Assembly: GCF_000372725.1 (NCBI RefSeq)
Contig: NW_005197273.1
Location: forward strand, 422,434-486,433
DNA: 64,000 nucleotides
Reading direction: 5' to 3'
DNA from: Emiliania huxleyi CCMP1516
Lineage: Eukaryota; Haptophyta; Isochrysidales; Noelaerhabdaceae
Under the pieces are notes generated by a model that made no database searches, was not told where the DNA came from, and saw only the letters and a list, made by a program, of their open reading frames with translations. The position numbers and the translations under genes are program-made. Shown one piece after another: positions 31,233 to 41,558 of the stretch (position 1 is its first letter; each line of letters begins with the position of its first letter).

Positions 31233-31995
31233 ATGTACAGTGAGGTGGGCGGTGACATGCCCCCAGCAATAGGTGCACTATGGAATCAAAAACTCGAGCC
31301 TTCTGAGAGACAGAAGCTTGAACTTGACGAGGAGGAGAACCGGCTCGAGTTCGGCATCAACCTCGCGTCCAACGTGTTGAGCACGTCGATCGACGTCGCC
31401 ACCTCGCTGACGGTCAACGGCAAGTCGCACCTGTTCAACGAGGTGACGCAGCAGCGGGTCCCGTTGCCTGTTTATGACCAGATGGACCTCGTCTACCTCC
31501 CCGTCTACCTCGGCCTCGACCTCGGAAGCTACACGCACGTCCTGGTCGACGAGTTGCAGGACGCGTTCCACATCATCTGGCTGTTTATCCAGCAGATGCT
31601 GCTCAAGGGTGCGAACCTGCTCATGGTGGGCGACTTCGCGCAAAGCATCTTCTTCTGGGCCGGCGGCAGCCAGGTGTGTTGACCGTCTGACCCGCCGCAC
31701 CCAACCCGCACTCTGGCCAGTGATCTCTGTCCCTGCTCTCGCGCAGGCCACGCACGACGAGATGGTCGAGTACTGCACCCGCCAGTACAAGCACCTCCTT
31801 GCAACGCGGAACAAAAGTCGTTGCCGGGCGCGAGTACTTTGAGCGGACCATCAGCGACCCCAGGGAACACGGTCGCCTGCACATCATGGTGGCGAACACC
31901 GTCACCGCTGTCACCGACGTCTCGGACGCGGAGCCGGCACCGGGAAGCCACTGGTTTCTCACAGCCTGGTTCGTCGACCCGGAGGACGAGGAATG
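31233..31995 (+). CDS. UvrD/Rep-type helicase-like fragment
   Basis: From ATG 31233 the frame reads MYSEVGGDMPPAIGALWNQK to YTHVLVDELQDAFHIIWLFI and LLMVGDFAQSIFFWAGGSQ. This matches motif II (VDExQD) and motif III (GDxxQSIxxWxGG) of superfamily 1 UvrD-like helicases, with DELQD instead of the usual DEAQD. A GT-AG intron (about 31675-31746) leads to ATHDEMVEYCTRQYKHLLAT. The Walker A region and the later motifs are missing. A frame at 31799-31995 (HGRLHIMVANTVTAV, GSHWFLTAWFVDPED) follows in another register and is unrecognised. The whole looks like remains of a mobile or viral-type gene rather than a working helicase. Confidence 0.5.
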
Positions 31996-32814
31996 AGCGC
32001 GCCCGTGTCTGCTGGCAGACCTGCTGCTGTCGTGCGTGATAGTGTCGTGCGTGATAGCGCCAGGGCAAGCCTCGTGCCGCGATTAGACGGTGTGCGCGAG
32101 TGCGGTCTGTGTGGTGAGCGGCGTCGGCATCCGCACCGTGAGTGCGCCCACTCAACCGTGCGATCGTATGTTTACTATGTCTACTGCCTCCATATCTCCG
32201 AAAACGGACGTGTTCGATGTGGAGAGCTCAAGCCAGTGCCCCTTGGTACGGCACACGGTCGCGTCACGCCACGGATTCCTTCACGCCGGATCTCGGGCAT
32301 GGATGCAGGGAGCCGCCAGCACGCGCCCGTCTATCCGAAGACTCTCCTCACCGCACGCCACTCTCTGTCTCGTCCAAAATTCGCGGAGCGTTGTACGGCA
32401 CAAGTGGGAAGGAACGCGCGGCGAGCGATGCCGGCGGGTGGGGTCGATGGACGGTGACGTGTCAATAACGCTTTTACTGAGTACAACTCACACAACAAGC
32501 GCCGCGAGAGCGTGACCACACAGATCGACTGGCGGACAAGCCCAAGAGGCGACAATCGACACGCAAACAGCACTCATCGCTGCCCGCACCGGTGCCGTCG
32601 CAAGCGCCGCGGCGATCGGCGCCTCTCCGGCGCGGCAGCCGGCGCACAAGCTGACAGCGTGGCGGCTGGCGCACGGACCGCGAGGGCGGGCACCGAAGAA
32701 GGCGGCTCCATATGGCGGCCACTTTTTGGTTCACACACAAGTCGACTGTGAACGAGAGCCATATCTGCTCAGGAGGTACAGTTCTGACCACTTTTGACGG
32801 TTCTTCACACCTTA
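31996..32814. other. no supported gene
   Basis: Short frames on both strands, none with a recognisable domain. Confidence 0.5.
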
Positions 32815-33305
32815 GATATGACCCTTAGATATCCCTTAGGTATTTCCTTGGGGTATTTCCTTAGGTATATTCCTCTTGGGTATTTTCTTAGGTATATTCC
32901 TCTGGGGATTTCTTTATTTATGTATATGGAGTATTCACTTTGGTATATTCCTGTTGGGTATTTCTCTTTGTATATTTCTCTCGGGAATTCACATCGGTGT
33001 ATTCCTCTTTGGTAGATCGGTGTATTCCTCTTTGGTATAATCCACTATGGTGTACTCTTCCTCTTGGGTATATTCCTCTGATTCACTTCGGTATATTCCT
33101 CTCGGGTATACTCCTCTGGGAATTCACTTCGGTAAATTCCTCTTGGGTATAGTCCTCTGGTTCTTGGATTCACTTTGTTATTTTCCTCTCGGGTATAGTC
33201 CTCTGGGAATTCACTTCGGTACATTCCTCTTGGCACACTTGGGTATACTCCCATGATTCACTTTGGTATATTCCTCTCGGGTATAATCCTCTGCGAATTC
33301 ACTTC
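32815..33305 (+). repeat. degenerate AT-richer minisatellite
   Basis: About 490 bases of diverged units built on GGGTATATTCCTCT and TTCACTTYGGTATATTCCTC, with superunits near 60-70 bases in the second half. Base composition is far below the window average. Confidence 0.9.
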
Positions 33306-33311
33306 TCTGAA

Positions 33312-33400
33312 GTTCCCCCTTGAGGGGTCGCCGGAGGCGACGCTTCCTCCGGTTCCTAGGGTTCCCCCTTGAGGGGTCGCCGGAGGCGACGCTTCCTCCC
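33312..33400 (+). repeat. 49-bp tandem duplication with internal palindrome
   Basis: GTTCCCCCTTGAGGGGTCGC..CGCTTCCTCC starts at 33312 and again at 33361. Each unit contains GTCGCCGGAGGCGAC, an inverted repeat. A (GGTAA)n run follows at 33474-33490. Confidence 0.9.
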
Positions 33401-33469
33401 TTGCGGCCAGGTGTGAAGGGGTGCAAGCGAGAAGAGAGAAGGGACACACAAAACTCAACCAACCACTCG

Positions 33470-33570
33470 GGGTAAGGTAAGGTAAGGTAAACTTCTCCAC
33501 ACACACGAGGTGGTGGGGCAAGGGGGGGCAACCCTCGCGTCTCCACGTCTGACGAACTCGAACTCGGGGG
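33470..33570 (-). repeat. diverged introner-like copy
   Basis: On the minus strand GTCAGACGTGGAGACGCGAGGG, GCCCCACCACCTCGTGTGTG and TGGAGAAG parallel the introns at 504-682 and 52236-52424, but no acceptor or exon is evident. Confidence 0.5.
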
Positions 33571-33641
33571 CACGGGACCATCTCAAATTTCCAAACCTAG
33601 AAAACGACCAGGAATTGCGCGGGGTTCGACCCCCTCCTCGC

Positions 33642-35476
33642 TCACTTCCCGACGGCGTCTCCTGCAGCCTCCTTACCACCCACCGCCCACTGCCGCGCCG
33701 CCTCGTGCGCGCACATGCCGAGCGCCACCGCCACGTTGAGCGAATTCTTGAGGCCTAATCAACCCGAGATCGTCCGAGGTGAGAGGAGATTGGCGCGAGG
33801 TTGCCCGTGGAGCGAGCCCTTGGGGCCTCGGCACGGCAGCCGCACAACCGCGTCGCAGCGCGCGAGCAGCTCTGGCGCGAGGCCGTGCCTAATCCCGGGT
33901 CATCTCGGGTAATCTCGGCCCATCTCCCGGCCAATCTATGGGAGTCAGGAGCCGCGTCGGGCGAGGGGCCGCCAACCTGCGGGAGAGCTTGAAGAGACGG
34001 CTCAGGGGACACTTCGGGGAAGAGGCGGCCAGGTCCGACGCCAGCCCCGCGCCGCTCGTTGCCCAGCAGCAGCGCGCACCCGGCCGGCGGCGGCGGGAAG
34101 GCGAACTCGTGCGCGTACGGCGCGCCGGCGACTGTCTCCACCGCGACGACCGGCACGCCCGCCGCGCGAAGCTCGTCGATTGCAGTCTCGGCGCGGCGGC
34201 GCCTGTCCAGGTTCACGGCTGTGCGGGAGGCAGCCGATCGATAGTCGAGGCATGGCCGAGATGGCGGCGCCTGACCACGATCCACGGCTTGTGCGTGGGG
34301 CGATCTCTTCACGGCCGGCGCGCCAATCTTGGTGACGCGGCGCCACTCCCACGCGACAGCCGCGTGCGTGCCCATCGAGGTGCGAGCCACCTGCGGCAGG
34401 AATACTTGACTGATCGCCAGTGACTACTCCGCGTGCGTGCCCATCGAGGTGCGGGCTGCCTGCGGCAGGACTACTTGACTGATCGCCAGTGACTACTCCG
34501 CGTGCGTGCCCATCGAGGTGCGGGCTGCCTGCGGCAGGACTACTTGACTGATCGCCAGTGACTACTCCGCGTGCGTGCCCATCGAGGTGCGGGCTGCCTG
34601 CGCGTCGTCGGGCGTCGCCGTGTATCCGCACAGCACCAGCCGCGAGACGCCAAGGCACTCGGCGGTCCGGAAGATCGAGCCTGGGACAAAGCAGAGCCCT
34701 TCCTTGAATGTCGCGTGGATGCATGTCGACTGAGCAAGGGCTTTACGGGAGCGGACGGCGAGTTCTCAACCCAAGGCGGTTTCTGAGCGTCTGCACTCGC
34801 AGCTATTGGCCGCTTCACCGACGTTGAAGGCCGAGCGGAGGTGGTCGCAGACCTACGCCAGGACGGTTCCGAGAAGGTTCGAGGAAGGGCCGTGCAAGGA
34901 GGCCGAGCGACGGCGGTCGCAGACGACGACGAGCGGCAGCGGCGGCGGGCGGGCGGCGGAGGCCCTCCCGTCGCCCGTGCTAACGGAGATGGCGCCTGTG
35001 GGACGAAACTCCGAACGTCTCGAAAATGTGCCGGGCACGTCCCTGGCGCCGCCCTGTGCTGGCGGAGAATCTGCGCCGTGAAGCTCGTCGTCGCGGAGGC
35101 CACGCGAGTGACGGCGCTCGATTGGCAGCACGAGGTTGAGAAAGTGCCTGCCCGCAGGCGCACCGTCAGCCGGCAGCGCTCTGGCGGCTCGGCCGCTGGG
35201 AGGCGGGCGGCGGGCACACCGCTCGTCAAAGTCGGTCGAGTGCAGCATTCGCGGCGCGAGTGGCGCCAGCTCTCGGCAGTCTGCGTGCGCGTGCTCCGCC
35301 AGCGACGCGAGACAACGCCGGAGCGATGCGAGGCGGCGTCGCCGGAGCTCAGCGTCGCTCCACTCTCGCTCGATCGCCTGGCAGTAGGTGAGCAGCCAGT
35401 GTATGCAGGAGTCGCGGTTCTTGCGCACGATAAGGAAAGCGGCGAAGTCCGCGTCCGCTGCTGGCTCGGCGGCCAT
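33642..35476 (-). CDS. SpoU/TrmH family RNA 2'-O-ribose methyltransferase
   Basis: Exons (minus): 35476-34925, 34852-34819, 34680-34598, 34390-..., ...-34053, 33888-33818, 33754-33642; one junction inside 34390-34053 is unresolved. The joined protein has the three family motifs: VCDHLRSAFNVGSIFRTAEC (motif 1, split by intron 2), CALLLGNERHGLAPELLARC (motif 2) and LKNSLNVAVALGMCAHEAAR (motif 3, SAM knot). The N-terminal ~180 residues (FLIVRKNRDSCIHWLLTYCQ, ERRHSRGLRDDEL) are probably an RNA-binding extension. It methylates ribose 2'-OH in tRNA or rRNA; substrate unknown. Donors: GT for introns 1 and 2, GC for intron 3 and for the last two. Intron 1 and its following exon start with near-identical sequence, and intron 3 is a 3 x 69 bp tandem array. 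Confidence 0.85.
34361..34602 (+). repeat. 69-bp tandem repeat forming a TrmH intron and its exon borders
   Basis: CGCGTGCGTGCCCATCGAGG begins at 34361, 34430, 34499 and 34568, an exact 69-base period. The inferred intron (34597-34391, minus) is 207 bases, exactly three units. The splice sites are equivalent positions in successive units: donor CAG|GCAGCCCGCACC, acceptor GCAG|GTGGCTCGCACC. Confidence 0.93.
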
Positions 35477-35872
35477 TTACACCAAGTGTACGTAAAGAAA
35501 ACTAGAGTCAGGCCCTTGACGGGCCCCGCCCCCAATGGGGCGGGGTTGAATGGGCTAGCGCTGGCGTGGCGTTGACATGAGCACAAAGTTGCTAATGTGC
35601 GTAGACGAACAAACACAGAGTAGGGTTGAAATCGTCCACGTAAGGCTTAGGGAGTGCTTGGGGTGGCCTCAGGCATCCCCAAGGGAGTCGCAGCGGTGCC
35701 CCATAAGCAGCTTAGCGATTGTCGAACCTCGAAGCGCGTTCGTTTGAAGAAAGGCACACCGTACTATCGGGCCACCGGAGAGTCACCGGTAAACTTCGAC
35801 ACTTTGAGGGGTGAGAGCATGCATTATTGTGGCATATCATGTCACATAAGGTCGAGCTTGACCGCAGAAGCA
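35477..35872. other. intergenic
   Basis: 5' flank of the methyltransferase gene with TTTTCTTTACGTACAC (minus) just before its ATG. GACGGGCCCCGCCCCAATGGGGCGGGG near 35518-35545 contains a short GC palindrome. No gene supported. Confidence 0.4.
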
Positions 35873-36724
35873 TCAAGAAGCGGATACTCCAGCTCGACTG
35901 TGCCGGCAAACTGCCTCCTCACCCGCCGGCCGGCTGCCAGCAGCCGTCGCGGCCCGTGGCGTGCTCCAGAGAGGGAGAGAGGTCGAGTCCGCATGGCTCA
36001 GGCCGGCCAGAAGGTGTGTGGCGACGGCACCGTGGCAGGAGTGCGGAGAAGAGCTCGCCGAACGCGAGCAGCGGAAGGCCGAAGTGTGCCAGCGCGAGAG
36101 CCTCGCGAACGGGTGCAGAAGGAGCTCGCCGTGACACAATGCCAGGCGGTGGTGGTGCTCTGGCGGCTGTGCACAGTGGGAAAGGTCAGGCTGCAACAGC
36201 GTAGCACGATGGTAGTGCCCCGCTGCAGCCTGGCCTGACATGCACAGGGCGAACAGAGACCTTGCTATCGCCTGGCGCTCGTCTGGGCAAACTTTGACCG
36301 CCGCCCGGCTCGCCACGAGCACGCAGCGACAAAATGATGACCGTGTCGAAGTTGAGGCTGGTCGAGAGGAAGAGGCTGCCGTGCGAGCCGGCAACTGGCT
36401 GGCTCGGCGTGAACGGCCGGCGGCGACTTTTTGCCGAAGAGCGTGCCTGCCGAAGAGCGAGTCTGACTCAAAGTGCACGGAGTGGGTGCCGCCGACCGTC
36501 GGGAAGAGTCCGATGGGTGCCAGGAGGATCCAGAGAGCGATGAAGGCGCAAATTGCGCCGCCGAAAGCGGCGGTAGAGGCCAGGACGTGCGCGTGGGCCG
36601 GTCGGGCCACGTCCCGGGGCGAGCGATCGAGGGCCGCGGGGCTCGCCCCGCCGGCCGAGCGGTGCGAACGGCCGGTCGCCCGCTTCGGGTTGGACCCGCC
36701 GGGCGGTCCGGCGGCGGATGGCAC
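35873..36724 (-). CDS. hypothetical single-pass membrane protein
   Basis: From ATG 36724 (minus) the frame is open for 283 codons. Residues ~46-75 (HVLASTAAFGGAICAFIALW, ILLAPIGLFP) form one strong transmembrane helix after a basic cytoplasmic-type N-terminus, giving a type II topology. The rest is Ser/Arg/His/Cys-rich (RSLFALCMSGQAAAGHYHRA, RLALCHGELLLHPF). Such layouts are typical of Golgi enzymes, but no catalytic motif is seen and the C-terminal composition could partly be chance GC-rich reading. Family unknown. Confidence 0.4.
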   Translation of the reverse strand: MPSAAGPPGGSNPKRATGRSHRSAGGASPAALDRSPRDVARPAHAHVLASTAAFGGAICAFIALWILLAPIGLFPTVGGTHSVHFESDSLFGRHALRQKVAAGRSRRASQLPARTAASSSRPASTSTRSSFCRCVLVASRAAVKVCPDERQAIARSLFALCMSGQAAAGHYHRATLLQPDLSHCAQPPEHHHRLALCHGELLLHPFARLSRWHTSAFRCSRSASSSPHSCHGAVATHLLAGLSHADSTSLPLWSTPRAATAAGSRPAGEEAVCRHSRAGVSAS

Positions 36725-37049
36725 GGCCGGGCGGGCCCCGGGAGGCAGGCGGGGCCGCGACAGGCGGTTGGACAGACCCCTCTGCTACTTTCAATGATAG
36801 GGATACAAAGAAAAAAATAGCCCTGCAGGGGGGAGCGTGCCGGACGGGGCGTCGTCGCGCCATTTACATCTGTGTGAAGAAAAAGAATTTGGACCCGACG
36901 CGCCACAGTGTGTGTGTCTTTCCCTTGGTTTCCGTGTTTTCTTTCTTTCTTTCTTTGTGTGTCTCTCCCTTCCCTCCCTTGGGTTGTCGGTGGCTTTCTT
37001 TCTTTTGTGTGCTCGGCGACGATCACGATCTCGGCCGGCGAGGTCGCCC
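36725..37049. other. intergenic, 5' side of the OTU gene
   Basis: Contains GAAAAAGAATTTGGACCC and a TTTCTTTCTTTCTTTG pyrimidine tract at 36940-36957, plausible promoter/5' UTR sequence between divergent genes. Confidence 0.4.
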
Positions 37050-38653
37050 TCGGCGCAGGGAGAGGAGACTGCGTCCTCCCGCGAGCCAAGCTGCGCGCCC
37101 CGGGCGCACCCGCCCGAGGAGGAGACCCCGCCCGTCTCGGAGGCGACCCCGCCCGTTTCGGAGGCGATCGCATCGCCGCCAGAGCCGAGCGGCGCGGCTG
37201 CCTCGCCATCGCGCTCGCAGCCAGAGGCCCGCCCACAACGCGAGAGGGCGCCGGGCCAGCCGACCGCAGCGCGGGAGGGTCGCCGCCGAAAGCGCGACGA
37301 CGAGGACGAGATGCCCGTCGACACCGCGGCCGACACCTCGGGTGGCGGCGCCGTCGCCGCGGAGGACGGCGGAGGCGGCGAGGGCGGCGGGGCGGCGGCG
37401 GGCGACCACGGCGTCACCGCAGGCCCTCGGTCTGAGAAGCCCCGCTTCCAGAAGGACGAGCACGTCGTCTACGTGAGTGAACACCCGGACGCGGGCGCCG
37501 TCGTGCTGGAGGTCCATGCCGACGATCCGCCCGAGTACTACTACACGATCATGCTTGAGGGCGCCGTCGTCGAGCGCCAAGTGCCTGAAGGCAGGCTGCG
37601 GCCCACGGAGAGCGACGGTGGCGAGGCCCGAGGCGCTGCTCCGCGTGACAACGCCGCGGGCATCGGACCGGGGCGTGGCGACGCCTCCTCGAGCCGCGGC
37701 GTGGGCGTCGCTACGAGCTCGGGCGGGCTCTGGAACATGGACGCCGTCAAGGACCTCAGGCACACGACGGCCCTGCTCAACGCCGCCGGTGTCCGCTTCG
37801 CGACCGCGCCTGCATCAGAGCGCCTGCCAGGCGGGATCGACCCCGACCGCTTCCCGATGCTCGCGCTCGCGACTTCCCAGCGTGCTGACTTCCCGCCTAT
37901 CGGGTGCGAGGACTGCCACTGGGAGGCGGTCGACCTAGACTCGTCCGGTGACTGTGTGGTCGCGGCGTGCGCTTGGGAGCTGCGCAGGCTGCTGCCCGAG
38001 GCCCTGCTGGTCGCGCACGGGCTGCTAACCCTCGGCGCCACTTGGGACGCAAGCTGCGCCTCGCCGCGGCGCGCCACCTGGCCAGGCCCGAGGTGCTGCG
38101 CCGAGTCGTCCGCCGACCACACGACACCGTCGACGCACGGACCCTCGACACGGTGGAGCAGCTGCTGCTGTCGGTGCACAGGTCTCGGGCCCTAGCCGCT
38201 GACACTGACGCCCGTGATCTCGCGGCTTTCCTCGCTGGCGTTCGAGGCAGCGCATACGGGTGCGACGGGTTCCTGCTTGGCGTGGCCGACCTCTTTGGCA
38301 CGCCGATTGTCGTCGACTCTATCACTCGGGAGGGCGCGCGCTGCATGCCGCAGTTCATCTGGCCGACAGAGCCGAGCCAGCCGCAATACGTGCTCCATTT
38401 GTTCCTGCAGCATGACAGCCACTGCGCTGCCATCGTCAGGATCACCGCCTCAGAGGGCGGGCTAGGCATCCGCCGCCTAAGGCCGACCTCTGGGAGGGGA
38501 GGGGCGGCGGGCTCGCAGCCTGGGAGCGCGGGGCCTAGCTCGGCTCCCGCCTCGCGGGGCGGCCGAGCCGATGATATGGACGACGGCGACGGTGGTGGCG
38601 GCGACGACGGCGACGGCGACGGCGACAGCAGCGTGGACGACGGCAGCGACGGC

Positions 38654-38718
<65 letters not shown>

Positions 38719-38812
38719 GGACGGCGGCGGCGGGGACGGCGACGACGGCGGCGACGACGGCGGTGGTGATGGCGGCGGTCACCACCGGCTGCTCCCGCTG
38801 CCTTCCGTCTAA
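37050..38812 (+). CDS. OTU-like cysteine protease (deubiquitinase-like)
   Basis: Coding pattern starts by about 37050, and an in-frame ATG at 37311 (MPVDTAADTSGGGA) is one possible start. Early residues are Pro/Glu-rich with a tandem PPVSEA motif, then KDEHVVYVSEHPDAGAVVLE, a Tudor/SH3-like strand set. The OTU core has EAVDLDSSGDCVVAACAWEL, with Cys in the D-x-x-C catalytic loop, YGCDGFLLGVADLFGTPIVV, and LFLQHDSHCAAIV with the catalytic His. A 44-base intron (38010-38053, GTCGCG..CTAAC..GCAAG) restores the frame between LLPEAL and LRLAAARHLARPEVLRRVV. The tail after 38570 is a (GGC)n-coded Gly/Asp run. OTU enzymes remove ubiquitin. Instead of a tiny intron, a 1-base indel is possible. Confidence 0.7.
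38640..38720 (+). repeat. (GGC)n tract coding poly-Gly
   Basis: About 20 GGC codons inside the OTU protein tail, flanked by GAC/GGC mixtures. Confidence 0.9.
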
Positions 38813-39670
38813 CTTGGGTTGGCCCACGCGGCTTTGGGCACGCCGACTCAGCCCTCTCGTTCGCTGCCCTGGCGCGGCACTGCAACAAGGAGGCGGGCTC
38901 GCACGTGCCGGGCGAGGATCTCTTCGAGTCGCGAGTGCTGGCGTTTTACTAAAGACTTGTGACCATGTGAGTCTATCTTGTACTACCACACTAAAAGCCG
39001 TGTAGTGAGCCACTCACTCGGGCGTCTCGGCTGACGATGATCGATCAGCGTTGATCTCTCTAGCCTATCGGTCCCCCGCTCGATCCTCGGATCGCTCGCT
39101 CGTCGAAATCGATCGACTGATTACGGACTTTTCTTTTTTCGAAACGCGCGCGCGGCCCGTCGCGCGGCAAAACTGTCAGGTCCGCCGCGACGCGTCGCCG
39201 CAATGGCGGGCAGCGACGTGGTGGAAGCCATGCGGCTCGCCCTCAAGCCATTTAATATCCAGCACCTCGCCGACGACTGGAACGCTAACCGTACTTACTT
39301 ACAGCTGTCGGTACAGAGATGCCAGCACCCCCTAGCAGCAGAGCGCTGCTGCTGGGGGGGGAGGGGGGGGGGTCCCGACCCCCCCAGCAGCAGAGCGCTG
39401 CTGCTGGGGGGGGGGGGGAGGGGGGGTCCCCCCTTACTTTAGATGGGCAGGGGGGGTACCCAGCAATGGGCGGCCCCTCTCCAACCCCGGGATGGAGGGG
39501 GGGTGCCTGTAACTGTACCCCATTGGGAAAGCACTTTTGACCAGGCAGGGTTAGGCGAGTGGCAGTCGCTGGTGCGGACTTGCTGAGTCGTGTGTGCTCC
39601 TTTTTGCTTGCTAAGACTGGAACAATTTTTTCACCGATGGGAGGGGCCCTATAGGGTGTGCCTCTCTCTG
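38813..39670. other. intergenic; possible small 5' exon and hairpins
   Basis: A frame from ATG 39203 (MAGSDVVEAMRLALKPFNIQ, HLADDWNANRTYLQLS) looks protein-like for 36 residues and then runs into repeats; it may be a decayed 5' exon. At 39323-39420 two copies of CAGCAGCAGAGCGCTGCTGCTG lie in C/G runs and can form stable hairpins. Confidence 0.45.
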
Positions 39671-41084
39671 TCACCCCGCCTCCACTTCGCCCACAGCCTC
39701 ACACCGGACCTGCAGCTTCTGAAAGGAGAGCCGCCCAGCGAGCCTCTCACCCCTCTCCCTCCTCTCCCGTTCCAAACCAGCAGTGCTCCACCTGCGCCCT
39801 AGCCGCGAGCACGCCGCCAAAACGAGCAGCGCGGCAGTCAGGGCGACGAGGAGAAAGAGCCCCACAGTTGGCGTCGCAGTGGGTGCAACTGCTGGCGAGC
39901 ACTCGGCGGGCCGCCCTTCCCGCGTGCCATGCAAGGCCCAATGCATCTGGACTTGCCCCCAGCGGCAGGTCTCGAGGTCGCCTCTGCAAAAGGCATCGAG
40001 CAGGTCTCGGTTGCGGAGGACGTAGCACCGAAGTTGGTCGGCGGGCAAGCCAGGCGGCCGGGGAGGCGGCGGCGGCGCGCATTCTGTGGTGCGGCGCTCC
40101 CGGCCGTGCTTGTCCCAATGGGCCTGGACCTTTGCCCAGTCACAAGCGTCGAGGTCACCATCGCAGAAGGCATCGCGCATGTCTCGATAAAGGAGGACGT
40201 AGCACCGCAGGTGGTCCATGGGGAGTCCGGGCGGGGACGGTGGAGAAGGCGGAGAGGGAGCAGGGGTCAGCGGAGGTGGTGGCGAGCTAATCTGACAAGG
40301 AAGCTTGCCTCCCTCGTCGTGCAAGGTCAAACTCCCCCCCAAACAGGCCAAAGGTGTCCCCCGCCGAGCAGTAGAAAAGGCCTCCACCATTTTCAAAGAT
40401 GCGGCAGAGGCCCTCGGCGACAAAGCGCGCAGGAGCGGAGAGGCGGCAATCGTCGTCGACGGGCATCAAGGCCTCGTACATGCCACGGAGCGTCCCTGGG
40501 CCGCCCAATCCCGCGGACCTCGCCACGATGTCGCTCAAGGGCGCTCTCCTCCACCGCGGGCCTCGCCACAGAAGCCCGGCTGCAGGATCCACGTTTAGTG
40601 GGCTCTCCTCCGCCGCGGGCCGATCGATGCCATATCCGACCGAGCGGGTGATGTAGTGCCGGAACCATCTCCATGGCTGGAGCACGGGGTCGCAAAAAGT
40701 CATCAGTACCGCGGCGGACGGGTATGCACGGTGGAGTCGGACGGCAAGCCACGTGCTCCTGCTGCGCTGGCCCGCCGACGAAGCAGTGGCCGGAGCCTTT
40801 ACCATCCACACCAACTCATCCTGCGGGGTGACGCCCGGGTTTTCTGAGCTCACAAAGTCGAGCGGATCCACATCCTTCGGGTCGAACCATGGCTCAGGCG
40901 TGCGAGGCCAGCGGATCATTGGGTGCAGCGAGGTGTACTCTCGAATGGCGTTGGTGCCGCACTTGCCGAAAGCCGGCAGGAAGAGGGCAGGCCCGCACCG
41001 CTCGCCGACGCCTGGGACGGAGAAGACATCGCAGCGCTTGGCTGACGCTAGCGCTGAAAGGGCGTGCGCCAAGTAGAGCCGCAT
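39671..41084 (-). CDS. sulfotransferase with C-terminal tandem Cys-rich repeats and TM anchor
   Basis: From ATG 41084 (MRLYLAHALSALASAKRCDV) a frame of 265 codons holds GPALFLPAFGKCGTNAIREY and TSLHPMIRWP, a PAPS 5'-phosphosulfate loop in Golgi sulfotransferase style, and VLMTFCDPVLQPWRWFRHYI, the 3'-phosphate region. It stops at 40287. A second minus frame overlaps it and contains two units of CYV(L)xxRDxxDAFCxGDLxxC..VQxHWxxHG..GR..EC joined by Pro-rich linkers, then a helix VGLFLLVALTAALLVLAACS and a basic tail, stop at 39671. The frames meet at a 7-C run (40334-40340); one base less there would fuse them. Either the run is miscounted, the gene is frameshifted, or two genes overlap. Confidence 0.65.
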
Positions 41085-41424
41085 CGCGGTTCCGCGGTGC
41101 CCGCCGCAAGATTTTTTCTTTTTTCGATTTCGCCATCGTTTCCATTTCGAGTTGCGGAGCTCCCAGCTGCTCGGTGTACGAACTGTCCAACACCGAGCAG
41201 CGAGCGAAGAGCGGCTGCGGCTACAGCAGACAGCTCGGGATGTGTGTGTTAGGTACATTGTGTGGCAGCCCAAGCCGGCCAGGCTGAGTGAGTGTCGGTT
41301 GTGAGTTTATGTGTCTGTCTCACACGTCATTTGGGGCCTGTTGTTGTTGTGGGCCGTGGCAGACGGTGAACGAGCTAGCGTGCGGGGAGAGCGGCATTGT
41401 GCACGGTGCGGAGTGCATTGCCGT
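41085..41424. other. intergenic between divergent sulfotransferase and WDR76-like genes
   Basis: AAAAAAGAAAAAATCTTGCG (minus) lies close upstream of the sulfotransferase ATG. No gene supported. Confidence 0.4.
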
Positions 41425-41527
41425 TCTTAACGGAGTCGCTTAGGCGGTTCCGTGGCTGAGCCGGTGTGTGTGCCAGTCCGCGCCAGTCCGCGCCCTTGTC
41501 GTGCGAGTGGTCATAGAATTCTTTTGG
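41425..41527 (+). promoter_or_regulatory. dispersed element acting as upstream region of the WDR76-like gene
   Basis: CCGTTCTTAACGGAGTCGCTTAGGCGG, GTGCCAGTCCGCGCCAGTCC, TCGTGCGAGTGG and ATAGAATTCTTTT end 32 bases before the ATG at 41559. The same series occurs at 20577-20690 and elsewhere. Confidence 0.5.
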
Positions 41528-41558
41528 CAACTTTGCCGCCTTTTACGAAGGCCGCGCG

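Noticed and set aside
31233..31995. An integrated virus or virophage in the 29-33 kb region
   Set aside because: Only fragments (helicase-like, SET-like) occur, without capsid, packaging ATPase or polymerase genes, so a viral origin cannot be supported.
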